DNA from: CAZAFN01 sp964484795
GTDB lineage: Bacteria > Pseudomonadota > Alphaproteobacteria > Methylaequorales > Methylaequoraceae
Direction of reading: 5' to 3'
Assembly (NCBI GenBank): GCA_964484795.1
Contig: CAZAFN010000003.1
Span: forward strand, 1 to 64,000
Length of the DNA stretch: 64,000 nucleotides
The position numbers and the translations under genes are program-made. The notes under the pieces were generated by a model. That model did not search any database, was not told where the DNA came from, and worked only from the letters and a program-made list of their open reading frames with translations. The stretch's first letter is position 1, and each line of letters begins with the position of its first letter. Positions 18,808 to 27,451 of the stretch are shown piece after piece.

Positions 18808-19479
18808 ATGCTTTCTCTTCAAGATGTTCATAAAAACTATCTTCAAGGTAATTTAGAAATCAATGTTCTATCAAAATTAAATCTTCAAGTTGATAAAAAT
18901 AAAAATATTGGAATTATTGGTCCATCTGGTTCAGGTAAAACAACATTGTTAAATCTAATAGGATTGTTAGAAGAACCTTCAACTGGAGAAATATTTATAG
19001 ATGGACAGAATTGTACAGCAATGAAATCTGAAGATAAAACTAGTTTTAGAAAAAAAAACATTGGTTTTATATTCCAAAATAATCAATTATTAGAAGATTT
19101 TAACGTGCTAGAGAATGTTGCGTTACCACTTATTCTAAATGGTGAAAACTTTAAATACTCAATGAAAAAAGCCAAAAATTATTTAGATATTCTAGGATTG
19201 GTTGATCGCATTAATTTTAAACCTGCATTGTTGTCAGGTGGTGAACAACAAAGAGTGGCAATTGCTCGTGCATTAATAAAAAAACCATTAATTTTGTTAG
19301 CAGATGAACCTACTGGTAGTTTGGATGATCAAACTTCTGTCGATGTTTTTAACTTTATCATTAAACTTTCAAAACAAAATAATACATTAACCATAATAGC
19401 AACTCATAATTTAAAATTAATCAATAATCTAGACATTTGCTATAAGATAAATAAAGGTGATGTTATTGAAAACAAATAG
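18808..19479 (+). CDS. lolD: Lipoprotein-releasing system ATP-binding protein
   Basis: ATPase of the LolCDE transporter. Walker A is GPSGSGKTTLLNLIGL (from residue 38). The ABC signature is LSGGEQQRVAIARAL and Walker B is LLADEPTGSLDD. The short 223-residue single-domain form fits LolD/MacB-type ATPases, and the gene directly follows the permease. It overlaps dnaE by about 20 bases. Confidence 0.95.
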   Translation: MLSLQDVHKNYLQGNLEINVLSKLNLQVDKNKNIGIIGPSGSGKTTLLNLIGLLEEPSTGEIFIDGQNCTAMKSEDKTSFRKKNIGFIFQNNQLLEDFNVLENVALPLILNGENFKYSMKKAKNYLDILGLVDRINFKPALLSGGEQQRVAIARALIKKPLILLADEPTGSLDDQTSVDVFNFIIKLSKQNNTLTIIATHNLKLINNLDICYKINKGDVIENK

Positions 19480-22400
19480 CAAAAAATTTATACATCTTAG
19501 AAATTACACACAATATTCATTGTCTAAAGGTGCTCTTAGGATTTCAGATATTGTAGACTTTTGTAAAGAAAATAATTCTCCTGCTTCAGCAATTACTGAT
19601 TTTAACAATTTATTTGGTTGCATGCAGTTTTCACTAACTTGTAAAGAAAATGGTATTCAACCTATAATTGGATGCAACTTATTTTTAGTAGATGAAAATT
19701 ATGAAAGTGGATATGTTCTGTTGTTGGCCAAAAATAAAATTGGATATGTTAATTTATCTAAATTAGTTTCATCATCCTATCTGGATAATTCAAAAGATAG
19801 TAATCCCCATATTAAGTTTGATAATCTAGAATATTCTTCAAAGGGGTTAATTTGTTTGGCTGGTGGTGAATTAGGTTTAGTTACTAAGAATTTTCGTGAA
19901 AACAATCCAATTAAAAGTAATGGGATTATTCAAAAATTAGTTAAATATTTTAATGATGATTTCTTCATTGAAATTCAAAGAAAAAATGATGAAAACTCAA
20001 GAGATTTAGGTTATGAAAATTACTTGCTAAACCTTTCTATAAAACAAAAAATACCTATAGTTGCTACGAATGAGAATTATTTTTTAGATAAAAAATTTTA
20101 TAATTCTCATGATGCACTTCTTAGTATTTCTCAACAAAAATATATAGATACTGAAGATAGGATTAAAAGTAATGTTGATTCTTATCTAAAAGATCCAGAT
20201 GAGATGTGTGAATTGTTTTCAGACCTACCTCAGGCTTGCTTAAACAGCTTATCTATAGCAAAAAAATGTTGTTTTTTTCTTAATGAAAAGGAACCATCAC
20301 TCCCAAAATTAGTGACTGGCCGTATCAATGAAAATGATATGTTAAGAGAAAAATCTCTTGATGGTTTAAAAAAAAGATTTAATCAGATAAGAGTATGTGA
20401 AGATGAAACTATTTATATTAAAAGGTTAAATTTTGAATTAGATATTATCGTTTCTATGGGATATTCAAGTTATTTTCTCATAGTTGCAGATTTTATAAGT
20501 TGGGCAAAAAAAAATCAAATACCAGTAGGTCCAGGAAGGGGGTCTGGAGCTGGATCACTTGTAGCTTGGTCTTTATCTATTACCAATCTAGATCCTATAA
20601 GGTTTGGCTTATTGTTTGAAAGATTTTTAAATCCAGAAAGAATATCGTTACCTGATTTTGATATAGATTTTTGCAACGAAAGACGAGATGATGTTATAAG
20701 ATATGTTCAAAGAAAATATGGAAAATCCAATGTTGCACAAATAATTACATTTGGATCATTTCAAGCCAGAGCAGCTTTACGTGATGTAGGAAGAGTTTTA
20801 CAACTTCCACTTAATCAGGTTGATGAAATTTGTAAAATGATTCCAAATAATCCGGCACAACCAATAAGTTTAAAAGAGTTTGTCAAAAATAATGATAAAA
20901 TTAAAAAAATATTAAGAGATGATTTAAATATAAAAAAACTCTTTAAGATTTCTATTGATTTAGAAGGTTTGTTAAGGCATGCATCTACACATGCTGCAGG
21001 TATTGTGATTTCTGACAAGCCTCTAGCTGGAATTATACCTCTGTACAAGGAACCTAAGTCTGATTTTCCGGTAACTCAATTTTCAATGAAATATGTAGAG
21101 AAAATTGGCCTGATAAAATTTGATTTTTTAGGATTAAAAACGTAAACCGTAATTAGTGAAACTATTAAGCTTTTAAATCAAAGAGGGATATCTGTTGATT
21201 TGGATAATCTACCATTAGATGACTCTAAAACATTTAAACTTTTGCGAAATGGCTTAACTACTGGAGTTTTTCAACTAGAAGGACAAGGTATGAGAGAAAC
21301 AATTGTTAATATTGAGCCAGATAGATTTGAGGACTTAATTGCAGTTGTATCACTTTTTAGACCTGGCCCTATGGATAATATTCCTACTTATACTAAAAGA
21401 AAGCAAAACAAGGAGAGTTATAAATATATTCATCCAGCTCTAAAAGAAATTTTAGATGAAACCTATGGTATTATGGTTTATCAAGAACAAGTTATGTTAA
21501 TTGCTCAAAAAGTTGCTGGATTTAGTTTGGCAAAGGCAGATTTGCTTAGGAGAGCAATGGGGAAAAAAATAAAATCAGAAATGATTGCACAAAGATCTAA
21601 TTTTGTAGAAGGAGCTATGAAAAATGGAATAGAAAGAAAGAAAGCAATTCAACTGTTTGATGAAATAGAAAAATTTGCTGGTTACGGTTTTAATAAAAGT
21701 CATGCAGCAGCTTACGCTATGATTGCATACCAAACAGCTTATTTTAAAGCAAATTATCCTTTAGAGTTTTTTTGTGCACTAATGAATTGTGACATTGGAA
21801 ATATTGAAAAACTGTCTATGTATTGCAGTGAAATAAAAAAATTTAATTTTAAAATAACCAAACCAGATATAAACAAATCAGATGTTAATTTTATTTTAAC
21901 TTATGATGAAAATAAAAAACCAACTGGAATAAGATTTGGATTAGGTGCAATTAAAAATGTTGGGCACAATTCAATAAATGAATTGATAATTGAAAGAAAT
22001 AAAAATGGAAGTTTTAAAAATTTATCTAATTTACTTAAAAGGGTTAGAAATACTGTGCTTAACAAAAAAATATTTGAGGCACTAATATACTCTGGTTCGC
22101 TTGAATGTTTGGAAACTAATCAAGGTTTTTTAGATGAAAATATTGAGAATATTATCAATTTTAATTCAAATTATCATAAGCATTTTAATGAAAAGCAGGA
22201 TGCTCTATTTTCAGATGATTTTAGTTTTAATGAACAATTTAAGCCCCAAAAAAAAAGTCAATGGGATTTAAACAAAAAATTAAAAATGGAATTTGAGGCA
22301 TTTGGTTTTTACCTTTCAGATCATCCAACAAAATATTATATGAATTTATTTAAAGATATTAATTTGTCCAAATTATCAAAATTAAATGATCGTACAAACT

Positions 22401-22891
22401 CTACAGATGATAATACTACTATTTTTTCTGCAATTTCATTGGTTTCTGATTATAAGGAGCGTATATCAAAATTTGGAAAAAGATTTTCCTTTTTAAGTAT
22501 TTCTGATGAAACATCAAGTTTAGATGCCATTTGCTTTTCAGAGGTTTTAGAAAGCTTAGGTTTTAAAATTAATGTTGGTGAAATATACATTTTTAAACTT
22601 AGTTTACAAAAAATGAGGGATAGCAAAAAATTTTCTATAATTGATATAAAAAAAATTGATAATGTTAGAAGTAATTATCAGATTACTATTAATCCTAAGG
22701 AACTTAATTTAGGAAAACTTAAGAAATTATTGGATAATAATGCCAAAGGTGAAAACAATTTATTTTTTAGAATTTTCCACTCAGACTGGGAGATTAATAT
22801 TAAAACTGATATTAAATTTAAAGTAGATATTAACTTTGTTGATTCAATAGATAAAATAAATGGAATAATAGATATATCAAAAACAAATTAA
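19460..22891 (+). CDS. dnaE: DNA polymerase III alpha subunit, with an internal in-frame TAA
   Basis: The replicative polymerase catalytic subunit, about 1143 codons in one continuous frame. The N-terminal PHP domain starts FIHLRNYTQYSLSKGAL. The palm motif PDFDIDF gives catalytic Asp around 399-403, and D555 lies in KFDFLGLKT. TAA 21143-21145 occupies codon 562; family similarity continues immediately after it (TVISETIKLL, then GVFQLEGQGMRE, PMDN and FNKSHAAAYAMIAYQTAYFK). Family members usually have Leu here, and TTA to TAA is one base. The remainder (fingers, beta-binding region, OB fold) is intact to 22891. The start is uncertain: ATG 19460 or TTG 19466, both inside lolD. Sequence error, recent mutation or recoding are all possible; an essential gene would not be expected to be lost. 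Confidence 0.88.
21143..21145 (+). other. In-frame stop codon inside dnaE
   Basis: The codons around it read Lys-Thr-TAA-Thr-Val-Ile, where the family normally has Lys-Thr-Leu-Thr-Val-Ile. No length change is involved, so it cannot be explained by a homopolymer indel. Other genes here use TAA as a true stop, so a code change is excluded. Confidence 0.9.
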
Positions 22892-22900
22892 AAAATTTTC

Positions 22901-22929
22901 TTGAAAAAAACTATTTTAAAATGTAAATT
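22901..22929 (+). promoter_or_regulatory. Candidate sigma70-type promoter for rpsB-tsf
   Basis: TTGAAA at 22901-22906 and TAAATT at 22924-22929 are separated by 17 bases, with TG directly before the -10. This lies in the longest intergenic gap of the window (108 bases) and would give a leader of about 65 bases before rpsB. The match is by eye only. Confidence 0.45.
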
Positions 22930-22942
22930 CCTTTTTGATTTC

Positions 22943-22978
22943 AAACACGCAACTTCTCTGGTGTTTTTTTGTTGCGTG
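22943..22978 (+). promoter_or_regulatory. rpsB leader with two mutually exclusive hairpins
   Basis: CACGCAAC (22946-22953) pairs perfectly with GTTGCGTG (22971-22978) across a 17-base loop. The overlapping stem AAACAC (22943-22948) with GTGTTT (22961-22966), followed directly by four more T, looks like a weak intrinsic terminator. The two cannot form together. The rpsB Shine-Dalgarno GGAG (22990-22993) lies just downstream. Autoregulation by S2 at its leader is known in E. coli; a similar role here is inference. Confidence 0.45.
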
Positions 22979-22999
22979 AATGTATAACCGGAGTATTAA

Positions 23000-23704
23000 A
23001 TGAAAAAAATTACTATCAAAGACTTATTAGATGCTGGCATCCATTTTGGACATAGAACTAATAGGTGGAATCCAAAAATGTCTGACTTTATTTATGGTCA
23101 TAGAAATGGCATTCATATAATTGATTTGCAAAAAACTTTAATTTTTTTTAATGAAGCACTAACTTCAGTAAGTGAATATGCATCGCAAAACAAGAATATA
23201 TTATTTGTTGGCACAAAAAGGCAAGCTTCAGACCTAATAGAAAAGTATGCTATAGAATGTAATCAATATTTTATAAACAAAAGATGGTTAGGTGGAATGT
23301 TAACTAATTGGGATACCATACAAAACTCTATTAAAAGACTTAAAAATCTAGAAGAAATTTTAATTAATAAAACTAGTTCTTATACTAAAAAAGAGCTTCT
23401 TAAATTTGAAAAAATGGTTGAAAAATTAAACAAAGCACTTGGTGGAATTAAAAATATGAATGGAAAGCCAGATTTATTGTTTATCATTGATACTAATAAG
23501 GAAATTCTAGCAGTTCAAGAGGCGAACAAGATAGGAATTCCAATCGTTGCGGTTATTGATTCAAATTCAAATCCAGAAGGAATAGAGCATCCAATTCCAG
23601 GAAATGACGATGCAATTAGGTCTATCGAGTATTATTGCAGCTCAATAGCAGAGACAATAAAAAAAGCAAAAAATAAACAGGATGACAAGCAAGTTAAAAA
23701 TTAA
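23000..23704 (+). CDS. rpsB: 30S ribosomal protein S2
   Basis: A ribosomal small-subunit protein. The N terminus ITIKDLLDAGIHFGHRTNRWNPKM, the segment INKRWLGGMLTNWDTI and the motif VQEANKIGIPIVAVIDSNSNPEG are diagnostic. Its 234 residues are slightly short of the usual 240-250 because the C-terminal tail is trimmed. Start ATG 23000 has GGAG six bases upstream. It is the first gene of a 15-gene co-directional block ending in lpxB. Confidence 0.97.
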   Translation: MKKITIKDLLDAGIHFGHRTNRWNPKMSDFIYGHRNGIHIIDLQKTLIFFNEALTSVSEYASQNKNILFVGTKRQASDLIEKYAIECNQYFINKRWLGGMLTNWDTIQNSIKRLKNLEEILINKTSSYTKKELLKFEKMVEKLNKALGGIKNMNGKPDLLFIIDTNKEILAVQEANKIGIPIVAVIDSNSNPEGIEHPIPGNDDAIRSIEYYCSSIAETIKKAKNKQDDKQVKN

Positions 23705-23730
23705 AATGTTTAGACAAAATATTATAACTT

Positions 23731-24603
23731 ATGACAGTAACATCTAAAGATATTAAATTACTAAGAGATAAGACAGGTGCTGGAATATTGGATTGTAAGA
23801 AAGCTTTAGATGAAACTACTGGCAATATCGAAAAAGCTATAGAATGGCTAAGAAAAAAAGGAATAAATACAGCAGAAAAAAAATCATCTAGAGATGCTTT
23901 AGATGGTCTTATTACTGTAGATTTCAACAATAATGGAGGAGTTGTTGTTGAAATTAATGCTGAAACAGATTTTGTTGCAAGAAATGAAAATTTCCAGAAA
24001 TTTTGTGCTGATATTTCTAGTTTATGCTTAAAAAAACAAATTAATAATTTAGATGATCTTCTATCAGAAAGTTATCTTGGCAATGAAAAATCTGTCAAAG
24101 ATGAGCTTGCTAATGTTATTTCAAAATTAGGTGAAAACATCGTAATTAAAAGATTTGAGCTTATTAATAATCAAAATTGTTTTTATCAAAAATATCTTCA
24201 CAATTCAGTTAATGAAAATTCTGGGAAGATAGGTGTTTTGTTGGCATATACATCTAAAGAAAACAATAATGTAGTAAAAGAATTTTCTAAAAACATAGCT
24301 ATGCACATTGCAGCAACAGAACCGAAATCTATTGACATTGAAAAATTAGACAAAAAAATAGTAGAGAAGGAAAAAGCAATCTATGAGGAGCAACTAAAAT
24401 CTTCAGGTAAACCTCAAGATATAATTGAAAAAATAATTTCTGGTAAAATTAATAAGTTTTTTGAGCAAGTCTGCCTAATGGAACAGTTTTTTGTTATGGA
24501 TGAGAAAAATAAAATTAAAAATTGTATAAAAGATTTTAACAATGCTAATAATTTAAATTTTGAATTATGCAGCTATTGTTTATTGAAATTAGGACAAGAA
24601 TAG
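23731..24603 (+). CDS. tsf: Elongation factor Ts
   Basis: Nucleotide exchange factor for EF-Tu. The N-terminal UBA-like segment (LLRDKTGAGILDCKKAL) and the EF-Tu contact motif ETDFVARNENF are present. The 290 residues match the alphaproteobacterial size. It follows rpsB by 26 bases in the classical rpsB-tsf-pyrH-frr order. Confidence 0.97.
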   Translation: MTVTSKDIKLLRDKTGAGILDCKKALDETTGNIEKAIEWLRKKGINTAEKKSSRDALDGLITVDFNNNGGVVVEINAETDFVARNENFQKFCADISSLCLKKQINNLDDLLSESYLGNEKSVKDELANVISKLGENIVIKRFELINNQNCFYQKYLHNSVNENSGKIGVLLAYTSKENNNVVKEFSKNIAMHIAATEPKSIDIEKLDKKIVEKEKAIYEEQLKSSGKPQDIIEKIISGKINKFFEQVCLMEQFFVMDEKNKIKNCIKDFNNANNLNFELCSYCLLKLGQE

Positions 24604-24614
24604 AAAATTTTATT

Positions 24615-25328
24615 TTGAAGAATTTTAAAAATAAACTTATTATGCTTAAACTTTCTGGTGAAGCATTGATGGGAAAAAAAGATTTTGGCATTGATCTAGA
24701 GACAATTAATTCTATAACTGAGCAAATAGTAATTGCCTACAATAATGGAGTTAAGATTTCAATTGTTGTTGGTGGTGGCAATATATTTAGAGGTATTTTA
24801 GGTTCTTCGAAAGGAATGGACAGATCTTCAGCTGATTATACCGGGATGATGGCAACTGTAATTAACTCATTAATTCTTCAAAATATAATTGAAAAAAAAG
24901 GTATTGATACCAGAGTTTTGTCTGCAATAAAAATGGATACCGTTTGTGAGCCGTATATTAAAAGAAGAGCTATAAGGCACATTGAAAAAAATAGAATTGT
25001 CATATTTGCTGCAGGGACTGGAAACCCGTTTTTTACAACAGATACTGCAGCGGCACTTAGAGCATCGGAAATGAAATGTGATATTTTGTTTAAAGCGACA
25101 AAAGTAGATGGAATTTATGACTCAGATCCAAAAAAAAATAAAAATGCAAAAAAATTATATAGCCTTAGTTATGATTATGTTATTAATAATGACTTAAAAA
25201 TTATGGATACTTCTTCAATATCGCTAGCAAAAGAAAATAAAATACCGATTATTGTTTTTTCTATATTGGAAAAGGACTCATTGATCAGTATTATTAAAGG
25301 GAAAGGTTCTTTTACAAAAATTTCATAA
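24615..25328 (+). CDS. pyrH: Uridylate kinase (TTG start likely)
   Basis: Phosphorylates UMP to UDP. Characteristic segments are MLKLSGEALMG, VVGGGNIFRG, GTGNPFFTTDTAAALRA and DPKKNKNAKK. The frame is open back to ATG 24567 inside tsf, but that adds 16 residues absent from the family. TTG 24615 gives a normal N terminus (MKNFKNKLIMLKLSGEA) and 237 residues. ATG 24642 would cut into the first strand. None of the candidates has a strong Shine-Dalgarno, so the start is tentative while the product is certain. Confidence 0.92.
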   Translation: MKNFKNKLIMLKLSGEALMGKKDFGIDLETINSITEQIVIAYNNGVKISIVVGGGNIFRGILGSSKGMDRSSADYTGMMATVINSLILQNIIEKKGIDTRVLSAIKMDTVCEPYIKRRAIRHIEKNRIVIFAAGTGNPFFTTDTAAALRASEMKCDILFKATKVDGIYDSDPKKNKNAKKLYSLSYDYVINNDLKIMDTSSISLAKENKIPIIVFSILEKDSLISIIKGKGSFTKIS

Positions 25329-25335
25329 AATCTAT

Positions 25336-25890
25336 ATGAGCATACAACTAGACAATTTTGAAGAAAAAATGAACAAAGCTCTTGAAATACTCAAAAGAGA
25401 ATTTTCTGGATTAAGGACTGGAAGAGCTTCAGTTTCACTTCTAGAACCAATAATGGTTGATGCTTATGGAAGTAAAGTTCCCTTAAACCAAGTTTCAAAT
25501 GTAAGCGTTCCAGAACCAAGATTGTTAACTGTTCAGGTATGGGATGATAGCATAATTAATGTAGTTGAAAATTCTATACGAACTTCAGATCTGGGACTGA
25601 ATCCAATGATTGAAGGAAATTTAATTAGGATACCTATCCCAGAATTATCTGAAGAAAGAAGAAAAGAAATAGTAAAGATTGCTTCTAAATATTCTGAAGA
25701 TTGTAGAGTAGCAATCAGAAATATTAGACGTGAGGCTATGGATAAAATCAAAAGTTTGGAAAAAAACAAGGAAATATCTAAAGATGAGTCATTTCAATTT
25801 TCTGAAAATGTTCAACTTATGACAGACAAGTTTATAGAAATGATTGATACTCTTTTTAGTGATAAGGAGAAGGATATTCTCAAAGTGTAA
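25336..25890 (+). CDS. frr: Ribosome recycling factor
   Basis: Splits post-termination ribosomes together with EF-G. FSGLRTGRASVSLLEPIMVDAYGS and PIPELSEERRKEIVKIASKYSEDCRVAIRNIRREA are family signatures. At 184 residues it is full length. The stop shares a base with the ATG of uppS. Confidence 0.97.
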   Translation: MSIQLDNFEEKMNKALEILKREFSGLRTGRASVSLLEPIMVDAYGSKVPLNQVSNVSVPEPRLLTVQVWDDSIINVVENSIRTSDLGLNPMIEGNLIRIPIPELSEERRKEIVKIASKYSEDCRVAIRNIRREAMDKIKSLEKNKEISKDESFQFSENVQLMTDKFIEMIDTLFSDKEKDILKV

Positions 25891-26594
25891 TGACATTTAG
25901 TCAGAAATCATTTAAATCATTGCCTAACCATGTAGCATTCATAATGGATGGAAATAGAAGATGGGCAAAAAAAAACAAACTACCCATTATTGAAGGTCAT
26001 AAAATGGGTTCTGAAATTATAAAAAAAATTGTTAGGAAATCTCTAAAAATCAAAATTAAGTACTTAACTTTCTTTAGCTTTTCAACTGAAAACTGGAATA
26101 GAAGTAAGAGTGAAGTTTTTAAATTACAATCTTTGTTAAAGTTTTATTTGGATTCAGAAATTAATAATTTTATAAAATATAAAATAAATTTTTCTGTTAT
26201 AGGTAATACTGAAAAATTTGATCAACAGATTAAGAAAAAATTATTATATTTAAAAGAAATTACCTCATCATTTTCTGAGCTTTTTTTTGTTTTAGCTTTA
26301 AATTACGGATCAAGAAGTGAAATAATAGAGTCAGTAAAAAAAGTGAAAAAATCAAAAATTAGAAAATTAACCGAGAAAGATATTTCCACAAATCTTATGA
26401 CTAGTAAGATTCCTGATCCAGATTTTGTTATTAGAACATCAGGTGAAAAAAGATTGTCTAATTTTTTATTATGGCAAATTGCATATTCAGAACTTTATTT
26501 TACTAAGACTTTGTGGCCAGACTTTTCTATTCAGAAATACCAGATTGCTTTAAATGATTTTGTCAATAGAAAAAGAAGGTTTGGAGGGGATTAG
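25890..26594 (+). CDS. uppS: Undecaprenyl diphosphate synthase
   Basis: A cis-prenyltransferase that makes the lipid carrier for peptidoglycan and O-antigen. The active-site segment HVAFIMDGNRRWAKKNKLP and FFSFSTENWNRSKSEV are near-invariant. The C-terminal motif DFVIRTSGEKRLSNFLLWQIAYSELYFT is also canonical. Its 234 residues are a normal length. GGAGGGG at 26583-26589, inside its last codons, serves as the ribosome-binding site of cdsA. Confidence 0.96.
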   Translation: MTFSQKSFKSLPNHVAFIMDGNRRWAKKNKLPIIEGHKMGSEIIKKIVRKSLKIKIKYLTFFSFSTENWNRSKSEVFKLQSLLKFYLDSEINNFIKYKINFSVIGNTEKFDQQIKKKLLYLKEITSSFSELFFVLALNYGSRSEIIESVKKVKKSKIRKLTEKDISTNLMTSKIPDPDFVIRTSGEKRLSNFLLWQIAYSELYFTKTLWPDFSIQKYQIALNDFVNRKRRFGGD

Positions 26595-26595
26595 T

Positions 26596-27429
26596 ATGAA
26601 TAATTTTCTGATGAGAACAATATCATCCTTTTTTTTATTTTTAATTTTTTTTACTCTTTTATTTAGTGAAGGATTTCTATTTATTTTTTTAATTCAGATT
26701 ATGTTATTTATAACAATATGGGAATTTCTAAGATTACTTAGATTTAAATCTTCTGTAAGTAACTACCAAATTAACAACAATTTTTTTCTTAGTAGACAAA
26801 GAATTAGTTATGAGGATTATTGTCTAATTTTTTTGATATGCTTTCTTAATCTTTGTTTTTTTCTTTCTAATTTCTATTTTTCTTTTTTTTTTGTTATTTT
26901 AATCTTAATTTTTTATTTTTTTTATAAAATATTTAATTTCTCTGTTCTTAATATATTTGGTTTAACTTATTTTTCAGTTCCTTATTTTCTTATAATAAAT
27001 CTGAAGATAGGTGAAACCTTCTACCATTTTTTTATTTTTATTATAATTTTTTCAATAATTACAGATGTTAGCGCTTATGTTGTAGGTAATAGATTTAAGG
27101 GAATTAAATTAGCTAGAACTTTGAGTCCAAATAAAACAATTTCTGGTTTTTTGGGAGCAATAATAATACCATCATCAATATGTACAATCATCTATTCTAA
27201 CTCTTATGAATTTAATAAAATTTTTTTTACATGTGTTTTTTTCTCATTAATTGTTCAGTTTGGTGATTTATTGGAATCTTTTGTAAAAAGAAAATGTTTT
27301 GTAAAAGAAAGTAGTAATTTAATACCTGGACATGGAGGGATTATGGATAGACTTGATGGTGTTTTCCTTTTAATTATTGTAGTCTCAATTTTAAATATTC
27401 TAGATTTTAATTTTTTCTTTATAGTATAG
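26596..27429 (+). CDS. cdsA: Phosphatidate cytidylyltransferase (CDP-diglyceride synthase)
   Basis: Makes CDP-diacylglycerol for phospholipid synthesis. It is a very hydrophobic multi-spanning protein of 277 residues. The C-terminal family signature is present as SFVKRKCFVKESSNL then IPGHGGIMDRLDG. One signature position is changed: the Asp after the second Lys is Glu (E238). Start ATG 26596 has GGAGGGG at 26583-26589; the upstream frame extension into uppS is not needed. Confidence 0.94.
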   Translation: MNNFLMRTISSFFLFLIFFTLLFSEGFLFIFLIQIMLFITIWEFLRLLRFKSSVSNYQINNNFFLSRQRISYEDYCLIFLICFLNLCFFLSNFYFSFFFVILILIFYFFYKIFNFSVLNIFGLTYFSVPYFLIINLKIGETFYHFFIFIIIFSIITDVSAYVVGNRFKGIKLARTLSPNKTISGFLGAIIIPSSICTIIYSNSYEFNKIFFTCVFFSLIVQFGDLLESFVKRKCFVKESSNLIPGHGGIMDRLDGVFLLIIVVSILNILDFNFFFIV

Positions 27430-27451
27430 AATCTACAGAGGAAGATCTATT

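Noticed and set aside
21143..21145. Reassigned stop codon
   Set aside because: TAA ends many of the genes here correctly (nuoD, nuoE, nuoL, nuoN, tpiA and others), so TAA is a true stop in this genome.
21130..21220. Split DnaE of the kind joined by a split intein
   Set aside because: No intein sequence or spacer is present; the frame continues directly after the TAA with family residues, unlike cyanobacterial dnaE-n/dnaE-c.
22946..22978. Intrinsic terminator of dnaE
   Set aside because: The stronger 8-bp stem is not followed by a T run, and the stem that is followed by T's is short with a 12-base loop; a leader switch fits better than a plain terminator.
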